64,000 bases of DNA, from positions 196,697-260,696 of the forward strand of contig VFFE01007215.1 of assembly GCA_008921705.1 (NCBI GenBank), given 5' to 3'. The stretch comes from Burhinus oedicnemus. Its lineage: Eukaryota > Chordata > Aves > Charadriiformes > Burhinidae. The translations under genes and the position numbers were made by a program. Below are positions 26,020-38,006 of this stretch, piece by piece (within the stretch, counting starts at the first letter, position 1; each line of letters begins with the position of its first letter). The notes under the pieces were generated by a model. It ran no database searches. It was not told the origin of the DNA and saw nothing but the letters and a program-made list of their open reading frames with translations.

Positions 26020-27655
26020 CATAGAATCATAGAATCATAAAATCTTTAGGTTGTAAAAGACCTTTAAGATCATCAAGCCCAACCGTTAAGCTAACACTGC
26101 CAAGTCCACCACTAAACCATGTCCTTAAGCACCACATCTACATGTCTTTTAAATATCTCCAGGGATGGTGACGCAACCACTTCCCTGGGCAGCCTGTTCC
26201 AGTGCTTGACAACCTTTGCGGTGAAGAAATTTTTCCTAATATCCAATCTAAACCTCCCTTGGTGCAACTTGAGGCCATTTCTTCTCGTCCTATCACTTGT
26301 TGCTTGGGAGAAGAGACCAACCCCCACCTTGCTACAACCTCCTTTCAAGTAGTTGTAGAGAGTGATAAGGCCTCCCCTGAGTTTCCTTTTCTCCAGGTTA
26401 AACAACCCCAGTTCCCTCAGCTGCTCCTCATAAGACTTGTGCTCTAGACCCCTCACCAGCTTTGTTGCCCTTCTCTGGACATGCTCCAGCACCTCAATGT
26501 CTTTCTTGTAGTGAGGGGCCCAAAACTGAACACAGCATTCAAGGTGCAGCCTCACCAGTGCAGAGTACAGGGACACAATCACTTCCCTAGTCCTGTTGGC
26601 CACGCTATTTCTGATACAGGCCAGGATGCTGTTGGCCTTCTTGGCCACCTGGGCACACTGCCGGCTCATATTCAGCCAGCTGTCAACCAATGCCCCCAGC
26701 TCCTTTTCCTCCAGGCAGGTTTCCAGACACTCTTCCCCAAGCCAGTAGCGCTGCATGGGGTTGTTGTGACCCAAGTGCAGCACCTGGCACTTGGCCTTGT
26801 TGAACCTCATGCCATTGGCTTCGGCGCATCAATCCAGGCTGTCCAGATCCTCCTGTAGAGCCTTCCTACCCTCAAGCGGACCAACATTCCTGTCCAACTT
26901 GGTGTCATCTGCAAACTTACTGAGGGTGCATTCATCCAGGTTGTTGATAAAAGATGCTAAACAGAATCGGCCCCAATACTGAGCCCTGGGGAACACCACT
27001 TGTGACTGGCTGCCAACTGGATTTAACTCCATTCTCCACAATTCTTTGGGCCTGACCAGTTTTCTACCCAGTGAAGAGTATGCCCATCCAAACCATGAGC
27101 AGTCAGTTTCTCCAGGAGAATGCTGTGGGAAACAATGTCAAAAGCTTTACTAAAGTCGAGGTAGACAACATCCACAGCTTTTCCCTCATCCACTAAGCAG
27201 GTCACCTTGTCATAGAAGGAGATCAGTTTAATCAAGCAGGACCTGCCTTTCATAAACCTATGCTGACTGGGCCTGATCATCTGGTTGTCCTGTATGCGCC
27301 ACGTGATGGCACTCAAGATGATCTGCTCCATAACCTTCCCTGGCACCGAGGTCGGACTGACAAGCCTGTAGTTCCCTGGATCCTCTTTCGAGCCCTTCTT
27401 GTGGATGGGCGTCACATTTGCTAACTTCCAGTCAACTGGGACCTCTCCATTTAGCCAGGACTGCTAATACATGACGGAAAGTGGCTCAGTGAGCACTTTT
27501 CCAGCTCCCTCAGCACCCCTGGGGGGATCCCATCTGGCTCCATAGACTTGTGTGCACCTAAGTGGTGTAGCAAGTTGCTAACCATTTCCCCTTGGGTTAT
27601 GGGGGCTTCATTCTGCTCCTCATCCTTGTCTTCCAGCGCAGGGGGCTGGATACCT
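26020..27655 (-). mobile_element. CR1 retrotransposon (copy D), longest copy, about 1.6 kb
   Basis: This is a minus-strand CR1 LINE with its 3' octamer tail at 26020-26038 on the left. It covers far more of ORF2 than the other copies, from the region before the polymerase core (PPALEDKDEEQNEAP and KSMEPDGIPPGVLREL wording near 27540-27655) to the natural stop at 26112. The KGGCSKVG and [15 protein letters not shown] wording places it in the same broad subfamily as copy A and apart from copies B and C. The 5' edge is approximate: the frame stays open to 27783, but sequence beyond about 27655 no longer resembles CR1 to my eye. Confidence 0.95.
26112..27655 (-). pseudogene. CR1 ORF2 reverse transcriptase remnant (copy D), in three frames
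   Basis: This is an endonuclease-less ORF2 remnant carrying both catalytic reverse transcriptase motifs: the aspartate of DFSKAFD (about 27137-27164) and FADD (26904-26915). The reading frame is broken into three. The first piece loses frame near 27500. The second (to about 27023) contains VTPIHKKGSKEDPGNYR, SVPGKVMEQIILSAIT and SKAFD. It loses frame again at a small deletion after LHWVENW. The third piece is a single frame from 27041 to 26112, interrupted only by one TGA (26829-26831) where the family has an arginine CGA, a typical CpG-decay change. The last 232 codons (26810-26112) are fully open and cover the ORF2 C-terminus. Confidence 0.92.
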
Positions 27656-29074
27656 GGAATTTCCTTCTGAAGCAAGTGGCTAGGGATGTTCTTTCTGGCA
27701 AGAGGGAATGGTTGAAAGCATAAATGGGCTGGGAATTGTGTATTTTTCTTTTCTTTGTGTGGCTTGGAGAAAATGATTGCCAAATTGTTTCTTCACAATC
27801 TGTAAAGCAGTCTATCAGTGAACAACTGACAATGAAAATATGCAGTTCTCCTTAAATAGGAGGCATATTGTTAGGCAATCAAAAAAGAGGAAATACAATT
27901 CCAGTGCATTCATCACCTTTCAAATGGCTCTTCAAGCTGTAGACTTGAGCCTTCTTAAATCCTATAGCTTTAAAACATAAGTGCATTCACCCTCTGTCAC
28001 AAAGGTTGGCACACACTAGAATCTCTGGGAAGGCTCTGTAACTTTGCTATATTTTTTTTTATTTCACTATTACTTTTAGATTTATGGCTCTACACCTAAC
28101 AAACATGTAAATGACCTAGGCAATTCTGCTAGGGATGTTTTACTTTCAGCCTTCTAAGCAGATACCACAAGGGTCAGGTTATGAACTTAAGTCTGCAGGA
28201 GTTTTACCCAAAAGAATGTTTGTTTCTTATTTCCCTCCTTCTCTCCCTTCTATCCTTCCTTTCTGGTTTTGGCATTAACTTTCCTGGCTCTTTTAACAAG
28301 TGTAATTTGCCCCCAGCTCTTTAGTTTTGAGTTCCAGTAGGTGTGAACAGATAACATTGGCAAAAGGATTGCAGAGAAATCCTTCAAAGGTTATTTCTCT
28401 GCGTAAAGTGTTAAAGCAAGGCAGCCTCAGAAATTAACTCTGTCTGCTGAGTAATTAGACCAACTAATCTTATGGTAGAGTGCACTATGGATCTTCTCTC
28501 AACTGAGGATTCCCCAGCTACGGATGCTACTGCATCTATTTTAGTCTGTAATAACAGCTATCTCAGAGCAGAATAATTAACAAAAGGTTGCTGCCGAAAT
28601 ACAGGCTTTGTTGTTTCCACATTGAGAGACTAGGGTCATGTTAGTCAATAAGCTGTATATGTGACAGATCTCTACAGTATCTGGGTAGGGATAAGGAAAC
28701 AAGGAAAAAACTCCAACCCAACAACACCCACCACACCCCCATACCAAAGAGACTAAAAAAGAAGGCAGTTCTGCCAATCATAAGGTTGTCATAAAGAAGT
28801 GACTGGAAGGACATGATTGAAAGTGACGGAATGATTTGGGGATTTACAGTGTTTCAATGGAAAACAGCATGTTCTTTTTCAGTATAGCTACTAAGTATAT
28901 TGCCTTTTTATGGCTTGTTTGCAACATGACAGTTATTATTGTTTCTTGCTTTTGACGTTAGTAATGGCTACACTGGCATCAAGGCATATGTGTGTGAGTA
29001 TCAGTTTAAAATAACACAGATGTCAATTATATAATCATGTTTCTCTGTTTCAATATAATGTAAACATTCAATAC

Positions 29075-29100
29075 AAAAAAAAAAACCCCAACCAAACCCA
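29075..29100 (+). repeat. A-run followed by CCCCAACCAAACCC tract
   Basis: A long A run turns into a C/A tract. Similar A-then-CCCC words recur at 5737, 29418, 29890 and 37973, and T-then-GGGG words at 40046, 44263 and 48438. Confidence 0.8.
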
Positions 29101-29676
29101 ACATTAGGACAACTGTATAGTTAGATACACAAAAATAAAAATGTTTTTCTACATTCTAAATTTTCTAGTGCTGGGGAGTAAATAACAGTAGCCTTTCCAT
29201 ATATAGGTAAATCTATCAGGTTCCCAAAGCTTTCCTATTTTTAAAAGTTGTGGTGTGATAAAGGGAGTCAGGGAACTAAAAGCTTTAACAAGAATACATT
29301 TATTTTTATAACCTGAAGAATAAACAGTTGGTTGAAACTGCAGAAATTGAAACTTAGTATTGGAGAAAGTAGTTTCAACATCTGATTGCAGCTAGTAATA
29401 TTCATATGGAATTGAGGAAAAAAACCCCAGATGGAGTGAAGTAGAAAGACTTTTTTGGTAAACAAGGAACCTATAACAGCTGTTACAACATTTTTGGAAG
29501 GAGATGCCTTAATTTAGGCTCTAATTGGCCAGAAGTTTAGGCAAGTAAATGTTCTGTATCCAACAGATGCTGAATACCCTCAGTAGGTATTGCTGGGTGC
29601 TAAGCAGTTCTGTAAAATCATGTAGATTCTTTTCTGTAAACTGAAAAGCCTAATTTTAGGCATTCATTTTAGGAAA

Positions 29677-29746
29677 CTGCATTAAAATATATGAAATAAA
29701 ATGAAAATCTACTGCATTGTAATGAATGAAATAAAATGAAATCCTT
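29677..29746. repeat. 35-bp tandem duplication
   Basis: CTGCATT followed by ATGAAATAAAATGAAA occurs twice with a 35-bp offset (the inner words start at 29691 and 29726). The units differ at a few bases, so the duplication is not brand new. Confidence 0.8.
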
Positions 29747-30439
29747 CATTCCTCTGTGTAAAAACTGGAAATTTTCATGTTATTAAGCTATTATGGAGTT
29801 AGTAGTGAAATATATCTTGCACCAAAACCAGATAAAAAATTCCAGAGCAGCATTCTAGGGCAAGAAATGATTGATATTGCCCTTTCATGAAAAAAACCCC
29901 ACAGTTTTCTTGAATTCAGTGATCTGTGCTGACAAACCTTGTTAACTATCTGGTTAACCAGCTCCGAAATCTCTCTCTGATTAATCTACTGACCTTCATT
30001 TTATTTTAATTTGACCTTTAATTTGTTTTGGTTTGTTTTTCTTTTTGATTTCCAACTGTAGCTGCAATTCCCTATACTGTTGAGAGCCGAGGTCTTCAGT
30101 TGTTTGTGAGAAAGCTTTTAAACAGAGCTTACAGAGCAGAAGTGGAGGATTTCTGCAGATCAGGGAATGTTGTCACACCACGTGACTTAATGCAAAGTTT
30201 CTCGCTGGACCAAAATACTGATCCAGTTGTTGTCCCACTTCTCCACAGTCCTTGCTGTGTAATATCTGGCAAATTTGGGATTACTGTGAAACATTAGCTC
30301 CATCCCTTCTGAGAGCAGAGCAGTGCAGGGAAACTTTCCAGCTTCCCTTTAGAGAAAACCCAAAAGAAAAATGGTGTGAAAACAAAGCAAGGGGTAAAAC
30401 ACAGCAGAAAGCCTTTTTTTTTTGTTGAAAGTGGATGTG

Positions 30440-30860
30440 ATGCCAGGAGGCTTATCTTGCTGTGATGGATGGGAGCTGTTTCATTCATTTACCGTATGCA
30501 CGGTGCTGTGCTCCTTCAGAGGGCTCCACCTGAGAGCAGGGAGGAAAGATGCCTGTTCCCTGATCCTGGTTGTCACTGTTGGGATTCAGATGGGAGCCCT
30601 GGCAGGTGGGGGGGACAGCTCTCCCTGGGGACAAACTGACCCGAGCCATGCCGGGGGAGAAGGCTGGGTGTGCAGGGGCAGGGTGAGGAGCGCAGGGGTG
30701 GCTGGAGGCCAGCAGCATGAGCAGGCGCTGTGCGGGTCCTCAGAGGAGCAGCAGGCAGACGCGCAGCCTTGCCTCAGCAGTGGGGGAAGGAGATTGACTT
30801 TATCTAGGGACGCAGAGGGAATGTGTGTAATTTATTGCATCCCAGGAAGCCGCTAAACAT
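30440..30860. other. GC-richer block without a recognised gene
   Basis: The plus strand becomes G-rich (for example GGCAGGTGGGGGGGACAGC and GCAGGGGCAGGG words). A 144-codon frame (30422-30856) spans it but has no recognisable domain, and a minus-strand frame overlaps it. Best described as a local composition change. Confidence 0.45.
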
Positions 30861-31354
30861 TCCTGAGCTTAGAGAAGACTGGGGGAAAGGATCCTCCCCC
30901 CTGCAATGGCACAGTAGGCAAGGGGACAGGAAGAGATTTATTTTGCTTTTATTTTTGTTATTGCCCGCAGATTGAAATTTTTGCTGTTCAAAAAGTGACT
31001 TTTTTTCAGTATGTAGTCAAATAAAATCTAGCTGCAGGGTTTAAAAATCCCCTTGGTGTGCTTGTTTTGAGGAAAAGGTGTAGCCAGAACCACCTCAAAA
31101 CTTTGGCTGACACAAGATCAAAAAGAGAAATGACGTTGCCATTTCTACAGCAATTTAATGAGGGGGGACCCTGCCGCTCAGCTTCTCTTGAGACTGGCAC
31201 TGTTTAGAATTTTCAGGAATACCTTATAAAAAGGAAAGACCATTTACCTTGGATGGCTCTTGTTCTGTCAAGTTTTACTAAAAAAGCTTGCCAATACCTT
31301 TGAAAACCCTTTTAAACCATCTCTTTAACCTATTACAGGAGCAGTTGCATCACC

Positions 31355-31800
31355 AGAAAGAACATGTTCAGCCTCTTCTTAAAAGCAGCCAGTGATAAAG
31401 ATTTCACAGTCCTTCACATCAATTTGTTCCAGGGCTTCACAGTTGTTCCTGTTAGAAAGTTTTGTCTGGTTTCAGGCTAAAATCCCCCTTGCTGTGAGTT
31501 TAGCTTGCAGCCCCTTGCTTTATCCTTACTGGACATGGAGAACAGTATATTACCTCTCTCTCTTCATAGCTGTTCCACATGTACTTGAATCATCATGTTT
31601 CCCCTAGTTGTTTTCCTTTGGAGTACATAACTACAATTTCTTCAGTATTTCTCTATGTTTAAAAACCTCTGATCATTCTTGCTGCTGTTCTCAGGGCTCT
31701 CTCTAGTCAATCTGCAATGTTCTTTAATTAGGCTACATGAACTGAAGGCATTTGCTTCCACTGCAGCCTTCCCAGCAGTGTACAAAGCAGAATAAGCGCA
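31355..31800 (-). mobile_element. Ancient CR1 relic (3' part)
   Basis: The plus strand shows the eroded reverse complement of a CR1 3' region. Recognisable pieces are the words around AGTGATAAAGATTTCACAGT, TTGTTCCAGGGCTTCACAGT, AGAAAGTTTTGTCTGGTTTC, GCAGCCCCTTGC and TGGACATGGAGAACAGTAT, in the order expected for older CR1 elements. No usable reading frame is left. Both ends are approximate. It is much more diverged than copies A to D and so is older. Confidence 0.8.
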
Positions 31801-33899
31801 GCCTATGATTTATAGGCATTACCTTTCTTTACACAGCCTAGTAACAGAATTTCCCTTTGCCACAATAGGGAAACATCATTAACTTATGTTCACTTAATGA
31901 TCTGTGATAGATCTGATATAGATTTCTCTCCATAGATAGATCATATATCCAGTCCTCTATAAGCTCCTGTTCTGCAATTCAGCTGCTTTGTTGCTTTTTT
32001 CTATCCTATATTTGTGCAGTTGATTATCCCTACACAGGAGAAGAGCTTGGAAATCAATTCAATAAAAACAAGAAATCCCTTTTTTTTTTCTAGGCAGCAC
32101 AACTCTTGGCAACATCTCTCAGTATATGGCTGAACTTTATTCCTGGTGGGAAACCGACTGGCACAGAACAAGCTCTATTAAGTGTGCAATTGCATATTGA
32201 CCTCTACTTGCTATTCATTGTGTTTTTAGGATTTTAATAATGGTCTGCTCTTAAGGATGAGTGGGAGTTGTTTGTCCCTTGCTCCCTCATAAATGTTATG
32301 CAATAACAGATTGCCAGGAATTTTTCCTCATGTTGCAGAGCTAATTAGATTCAAGTATTTTAGGGGAGCTAGAAGTTTACTAAAGAACACATATGCAAAT
32401 GCACGGTGGGAAGTAGGGAATGGTAACAGTTTGGAGCTGCTTCTTCAACAGTGTGATTGACAGACCCAATAGGCACATCTGGTAAGTAACTTCATGGCAG
32501 AGTCTGCATATGCACACTGTAAAATTGTAAATGTGGCCTGTAGAGGATAAGGGCTCCTTAGATCTGACATTATATTTACCAGGCTCACGCTTTTCTAGTG
32601 GGAGAGGCCCTTCACCTTCTACTGTAAACAGAAAGAAATCAGAGGCTCTCTCATGCAGGGCTGTTGGCAGATCACCATGAACTTGTTTCAGCCAGAGCAC
32701 ACTTCGGCGTCATGGTCAGTGAAAGTCTCTGAGCTTCAAAGGTAAGTCCTGTGCTCAAAGAGAGACATTGCGATGACCCAGGACTCCTGGCAGATTCGGT
32801 TTCAGTTACTGGAAGATTCTCAAAAAATTCAAAGGCACTTGAGCTCCCTTCAAACTTCAGCAAAGAGCAGTAGACCTCCTAGACAAAGTGCAAAGTGTAG
32901 CACTAGCAGTCCAGGGAGAGCCTGCATCTTGATTTCACTAGAGCAGATGTTATCTGCAAGCAATTAACATACTTGTCATCACCAGTGAAATAGATACAGA
33001 ATTCTTCGAGGGCTTTTTTTTATCCACCCTAAAGAAAAGTGTTTGTGCACAAAGCAAAATTTCCACATTAGTATTAAAATAACATTCAGTGAGGCAAGCA
33101 GCATGTGTCACTTTTTCATTTTCTTCCAGTTCTGTTTTTTTGAAAGAGCAATGCTGTAACACTTAGAGCAGAGCTAGAGAATACGTTTCATCACAGACGT
33201 GTTTCTTTTAACAACAGAATATTTGATGGCTGTGTTTTTTACTTCATTGTTAATATTTTCAAATGCTACTGTCTGTTATGCATAGAGCCGTAGCAGGTAT
33301 GTGTCCTGCTCTCATGAGTTTCACCAGAACATGGCCTCAGTGAACTCCAAAGAGCTGCTTTTTGTTTGCATGGATATATGAGGGACCCAAGGACACAGAC
33401 ATGTATCATCAGTGTGTTCCGTTTTTAAAGGTCTCTGAGTGTGCTTTGCAGCAGTCACATCCCTAATAATTATAAGACCTTGTTGAAATAATTGTTTTAA
33501 AGACTGTATACTAACCTGCCTTCCAAAGAATGTTTTAATCAGCTTATATGGAAGATGACATCTATTCCGCAGGTCCTCTGTACCCACTGTTAGTTGATCC
33601 TCTGTCTAGGGTCTCTGTTTGTAAAGACCTGTTCCACCGGAAGCGCTTCACCTCCCAGTAATCTAGACCTTCATTTGTGGGATATGGATAAGAAAAACTC
33701 ACTTGGAAGTTTTTCAGAAGTATCGAGTTAGTTAAGAGTTTGAGAGATAAAACTTTTCCCTGGCCTGCTATTTTCATAGTCATAATTTTCTAAACCCTGG
33801 TAGTATGATGAGATGGTTCCCTTTACACCACTCCCTCTCACTAAGTACATTTGAGTTGCTGCTGTCTTAGAGAAGTGAAATGATTTCACCATTATGGTG
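31801..33899. other. Unique non-coding sequence
   Basis: Nothing identifiable. Several 60-110 codon frames overlap near 32.4-33.8 kb on both strands without protein signatures. Confidence 0.45.
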
Positions 33900-34080
33900 C
33901 TGGAGGAGGGGGAAAGTGATCTCAGTTCTTGGAACTGCCATGGGATTCTCGTGTGACCTTAGTCAAATCACTTGATCCTGAGTTAATTTATCTGTAAAAG
34001 AAGCCTGCTAGTCACTTTCCCCATCTCAGTAAGGTCTTCAGAGAAAAAACTGCCTGTTGTTACATGTTTCTGATATGCCA
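33900..34080 (+). mobile_element. MIR-like CORE-SINE relic
   Basis: The words TGTGACCTTAGTCAAATCAC, TTGATCCTGAG and ATTTATCTGTAAAAGAAG follow the order of the MIR consensus core (tgtgacctt, caagtcactt, cctcagttt, catctgtaaaatg). This is an old tRNA-derived SINE remnant. The ends are approximate and the call is by eye. Confidence 0.65.
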
Positions 34081-37000
34081 GAAGTAATGGGACAACTCTT
34101 GACTGAGGCTTCTATGTGCAACACAAATAATAATAATTTATGCAGAGAGGTAGGAAACTTGAAGTCCTTCCATATTCCTTATGAAGGGTTATTTAATGTC
34201 TCAGCTCCTCAGCTCAATGTGCTTTTGAATTAAGCAGGGTTAACCTCATTTATGGTAGGAACTTCCTTTTAGAAGGTCAGAAATAGGCAGCAAGCTGTAG
34301 CATCAAGAGCTAGCAAAAGAAATTGCATTTGAAACCAAGCTGCTCTGATTCCACTTTATTTAATCTGTTCTCCCTAAATATCCTCCAAGCCCTGCTCTGA
34401 GCAGCTTCCTGGTTGATTCATGACAGGAGTTGAGTAGAAAGTGACTATCATGCCAGAAAGACTTGGGGGCACTGAATCTGGAATGAGCCACACATATTTA
34501 AATCTAGCTAATGCAGTGACATCTTGAAGCAGCCTAAGGCAGAGAAGTTTCCTCTAAACAGAGGTTTCTAGCCCACAAGTCCCTGAATATTTTTTGTGAG
34601 TAAATGATCCTGTGGCATGTGCTCTAATTAAAATCATATCAGGGCTGTTCCATATTACCCAGCACAATCTTTGGAGCTTGCTTCTTCACCTTCCTCTGCC
34701 TTGCCCACCAAGCCTTCCTTGTTTACATTCCAGCCACGCAGACCGTCAATGCAGCCGAACCCATCTAAAATGAACCACATGAATGGGATGAGGAATGCCT
34801 GAAAGAATGAAGTTGTTGTGTGATATATTATAGTCCAAAGATGGTCTGGCAAAGGAAGTCATTTGTACAGCCTGCCTTTAGGTACCATGATGAAGGGTGG
34901 AAACAGGGAAGATTAAATGATGGCTTCTGAAATTCTAATCACAAATCATGCTTTGCTTTTGACTGTGAGTGATGCTGTGGTCCTGACAAGTTATAAAGCT
35001 GTAAGTTTGACATGGAAGCTCTGTATAACGTCCTTTTTTCTCAACCAGCACTCAAAGAACTCCAAATATTCTAGAGTCATCTAGTTAGAGAAGAAAATGA
35101 TAATATGAACCAATTATTTCAGTGGAGATCTGCTTATTGAAATGTTGAAATGTAGAAAGCTCTGCTTCTCTGATGGAGATCAAGGAAAACAAGTCAGAGA
35201 CCATCTACTTTCTTACAGCCCCTACCCTCCATTCAGCACTTTCCAAAAATTCCCTTTACATTTTTTATTATGTCCCATTCCAGTAAAGCTATGCTGGACT
35301 TTTATCATTCTGTCTCCATATTCTCCTTTTGCATGTCGAGATTGTTCTGTCCCTCTCAGGAAAAAATATAGAGAAGAAGCTATATAAGCAAAACCAGCCT
35401 TCTACTCTTTTTTATTTTCTTCATCATGTAGTTTTTGCTGATATAAAAATATGATTAGAAATGTTATTACTCTGCAGAACTACTGAAAAGCAGAAAAGGA
35501 GCTTCAGGACTCACTGGGTTAATGCCAAAAAACAAAGCAAGGAAGACAAAAATTGCCTTTTGGACAGGCAGTTTTGGAGCCTCCGTGGCAGTACTTGGGG
35601 TGCTAAAGATTTTATAGCAGTGGAAAATTTAATAATTGCAGGATGCCAATAGAGTCCTTGTTTGATGATGGCAGTCAATAATAGTTTATTCAGTGCTGAC
35701 AGAGTGTTTTGTGCCAGGAAATCCAGGTTACCAGAAGCAAGTGGTTAATTGTTATTGAACAGACAAGCTTCAGAGTGTTTCTGTGGCCCACTCTATACCA
35801 GTGGTACTACAAAAGGGAAAATTCATCTGTAGATGTCATAAATATAGAAAGAGGTGGACGGGGGAATAGATGTAGTAAAATCAGGACATTTGGAGAGTGC
35901 TTCTATTGAAGCAACAGTTAGAGACCAGAATGAAGTTAAACTTTAGAAGAGATTGCATCTGAGCTGGCAAATAGATGATGGAAGTAACTGTATAAACTTT
36001 CTTGCCTGAAGGAAGGATTTACTCTTCATAGCTGTGGTTGAAAATTTTGCTTTCGGCCTTTTGCTTCTTGCAAATAGCCCTATTCTACCCAAGATGACTT
36101 AGTTCACTGAGGGAAAACTGAAGGACTTAATAACGCTTCTAGGAGATTTGCAGTGGGAGTCCACATGGTTTTTGTTCTCTTCAGTTTTGTTCAGGTTCAG
36201 AATCCTCCATCCTGATTAAAAATAATAACGTCTGCTCCATTAGCACATAAGTAACCTCCTGTATGCCTTCAGAAGCCCTTTGAAGAGCTCTCTTCTCAAA
36301 ATGTGCGAAACCTATGTGTCAATTCAGTATAGTTTCCTTTTAAGCACAAATGCAGACTGAACTGAGCAAGGCCATGTTGCCACAAATGAAACCTATAATT
36401 TGCTGTTTCCTTTAAAGATGAGAAGCAGTTGAATATTGGTTATTGGGCGGAATACTGTAATATCGTGTGCTCATGCTATAGACAGTGCCGCTAATAAGGC
36501 TGGTAACCGGTTTCTATAAAAATGTCTCTAGCAGATACCATCCTACTTCAGGTAAGACTCTAATGAGTTGATTCAAGTGATGTTAGCTTATAGAACAAAA
36601 ATTAGTGGTGCTGTGAAAAGCAGAGGCCTTCAGTCGTTGAAAGTCAATTCATTTAAACACCAGACTTGTTTACACAGTTGAACAGAAAGTTTCATTAGGC
36701 ATAAAGAACATCCTGTAAAAGGAGGGACTGTGCTCTGGAAAAAATACAGAAAAGAGCTTGACTAATCAGTCGATCAGAAGTTACAATTGCAATGGCATAA
36801 GATATTTATTATCCCTAACTGTGCTTATCAGAGGACTTTCCAATTGAGTAAGAACTTGTATTATCTGTGTGAACTGTATTATCTGAATAGTTTTCTCGCT
36901 GTTGTGCTCAGGCTTTATCATAACAATGTTAGAAGGAAGTTGACATACTAAAGGGAGTCAAAGTAGAGCAACAAGAACCCTAGAAATACTTCTTAACAAA

Positions 37001-37972
37001 ACGGTGTCTAAGAAGTTCCACTTATTTTTATTTATTTATGCCTGGAAGTAGTTTGCTCATGTCCCACTATTACAGGGAGAAGGTAGAGATTTTTACTAGG
37101 AATATGTTTATAATAAGATTAAGTGGCTGAATATTAACTGAATTCAGACAAAAAGTACTCATTCTACCTCTGACTTTCACTATCTGCTTTCTATGGCCAC
37201 ATCTGCATGTGAATTCTTGGGGTTAAATGATTCAAGGCTCTTCCTGGATTGTGGTAAGAAAATACAAACGGCTAAAGTGGTTTGGAAGTCTTCTGATGAA
37301 ATAGTTCGATTAGAAAACACTGATTTACTGAAGCTGAAATCTTTTGCAAAAACATCCCAGGTCTGAAGAATTGTAATTGAACCATGGATAGGATTCCAGC
37401 AGGGTAGGAACAGCGGTTTCCCTGGCTAAGTCTGTTCTGGTATATTAAGTGTTCTTGGGGCTGTTTTCTGGTATTAAAGCCAACTGGCATGGAAGATCTC
37501 ATATCCATATTGTAAAGTTCTCTTACTCTCCATCGCAGCGTAGCTACCTCCAGTTTACCTGTTGGGAATGTTATGTAGGTCATGCTAGTTTCCAGACCAT
37601 ACACTAGAATTGTTTGGGAAAATAGCAGCTGTCTCTGGCAAAAATGTTTCCAGGATTTTTCTGCTATTTTGTGGACAATCAAGTTTCAATGCCCAGGAAC
37701 AATTCCTGGCACTGTTTAATTCACTAGAGTAGATACAGTTGTAATGTGCTGCTGGAGTTCCCAAGCCACAGGGCCAGTGATTTCATGCTTCCTCACACAG
37801 TGGACAGACCTATAAACCAGCTGGGCTTCAGAACAAGAGACTCTAGAGTCCAGCAGCAGTATCTCACTAAGACAGAGAAAAGATAACATTGGTAAACATC
37901 CTCCAGTAGTCCTGGTGATGTATTTCACACCATAAACACTCTTCACCTTAGTTTCCAAAATGAAAAAAAAAA

Positions 37973-38006
37973 ACCAACCCATAAAACCCAAACAACAAAA
38001 AACCCC
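37973..38006 (+). repeat. A/C-rich low-complexity tract
   Basis: An A run is followed by alternating short A and C runs ending in AAAAAACCCC. It is low complexity and of the same kind as the tract at 29075. Confidence 0.75.

Larger units (their letters stand above)
27656..31354. other. Unique non-coding sequence with small repeats
   Basis: No gene is called. It holds A/C tracts at 29075-29100, 29418-29428 and 29890-29900, a 35-bp duplication at 29677-29746, and a GC-richer block at about 30440-30860. A frame at 30100-30297 follows a pyrimidine-rich tract and an AG (about 30040-30060) that look like a splice acceptor, but no matching donor or recognisable protein is present, so I do not call an exon. 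Confidence 0.45.

Noticed and set aside
30060..30297. Possible exon after a pyrimidine tract and AG
   Set aside because: No convincing donor site at the far end and no recognisable protein; pyrimidine tracts are common here.
36680..37090. Faint CR1-like wording (GAGCAACAAGAACCCTAGAA)
   Set aside because: Too diverged to separate from chance by eye; a profile search would decide.
37272..37682. 136-codon minus-strand open frame
   Set aside because: No recognisable motif; one such frame is expected by chance in 64 kb.
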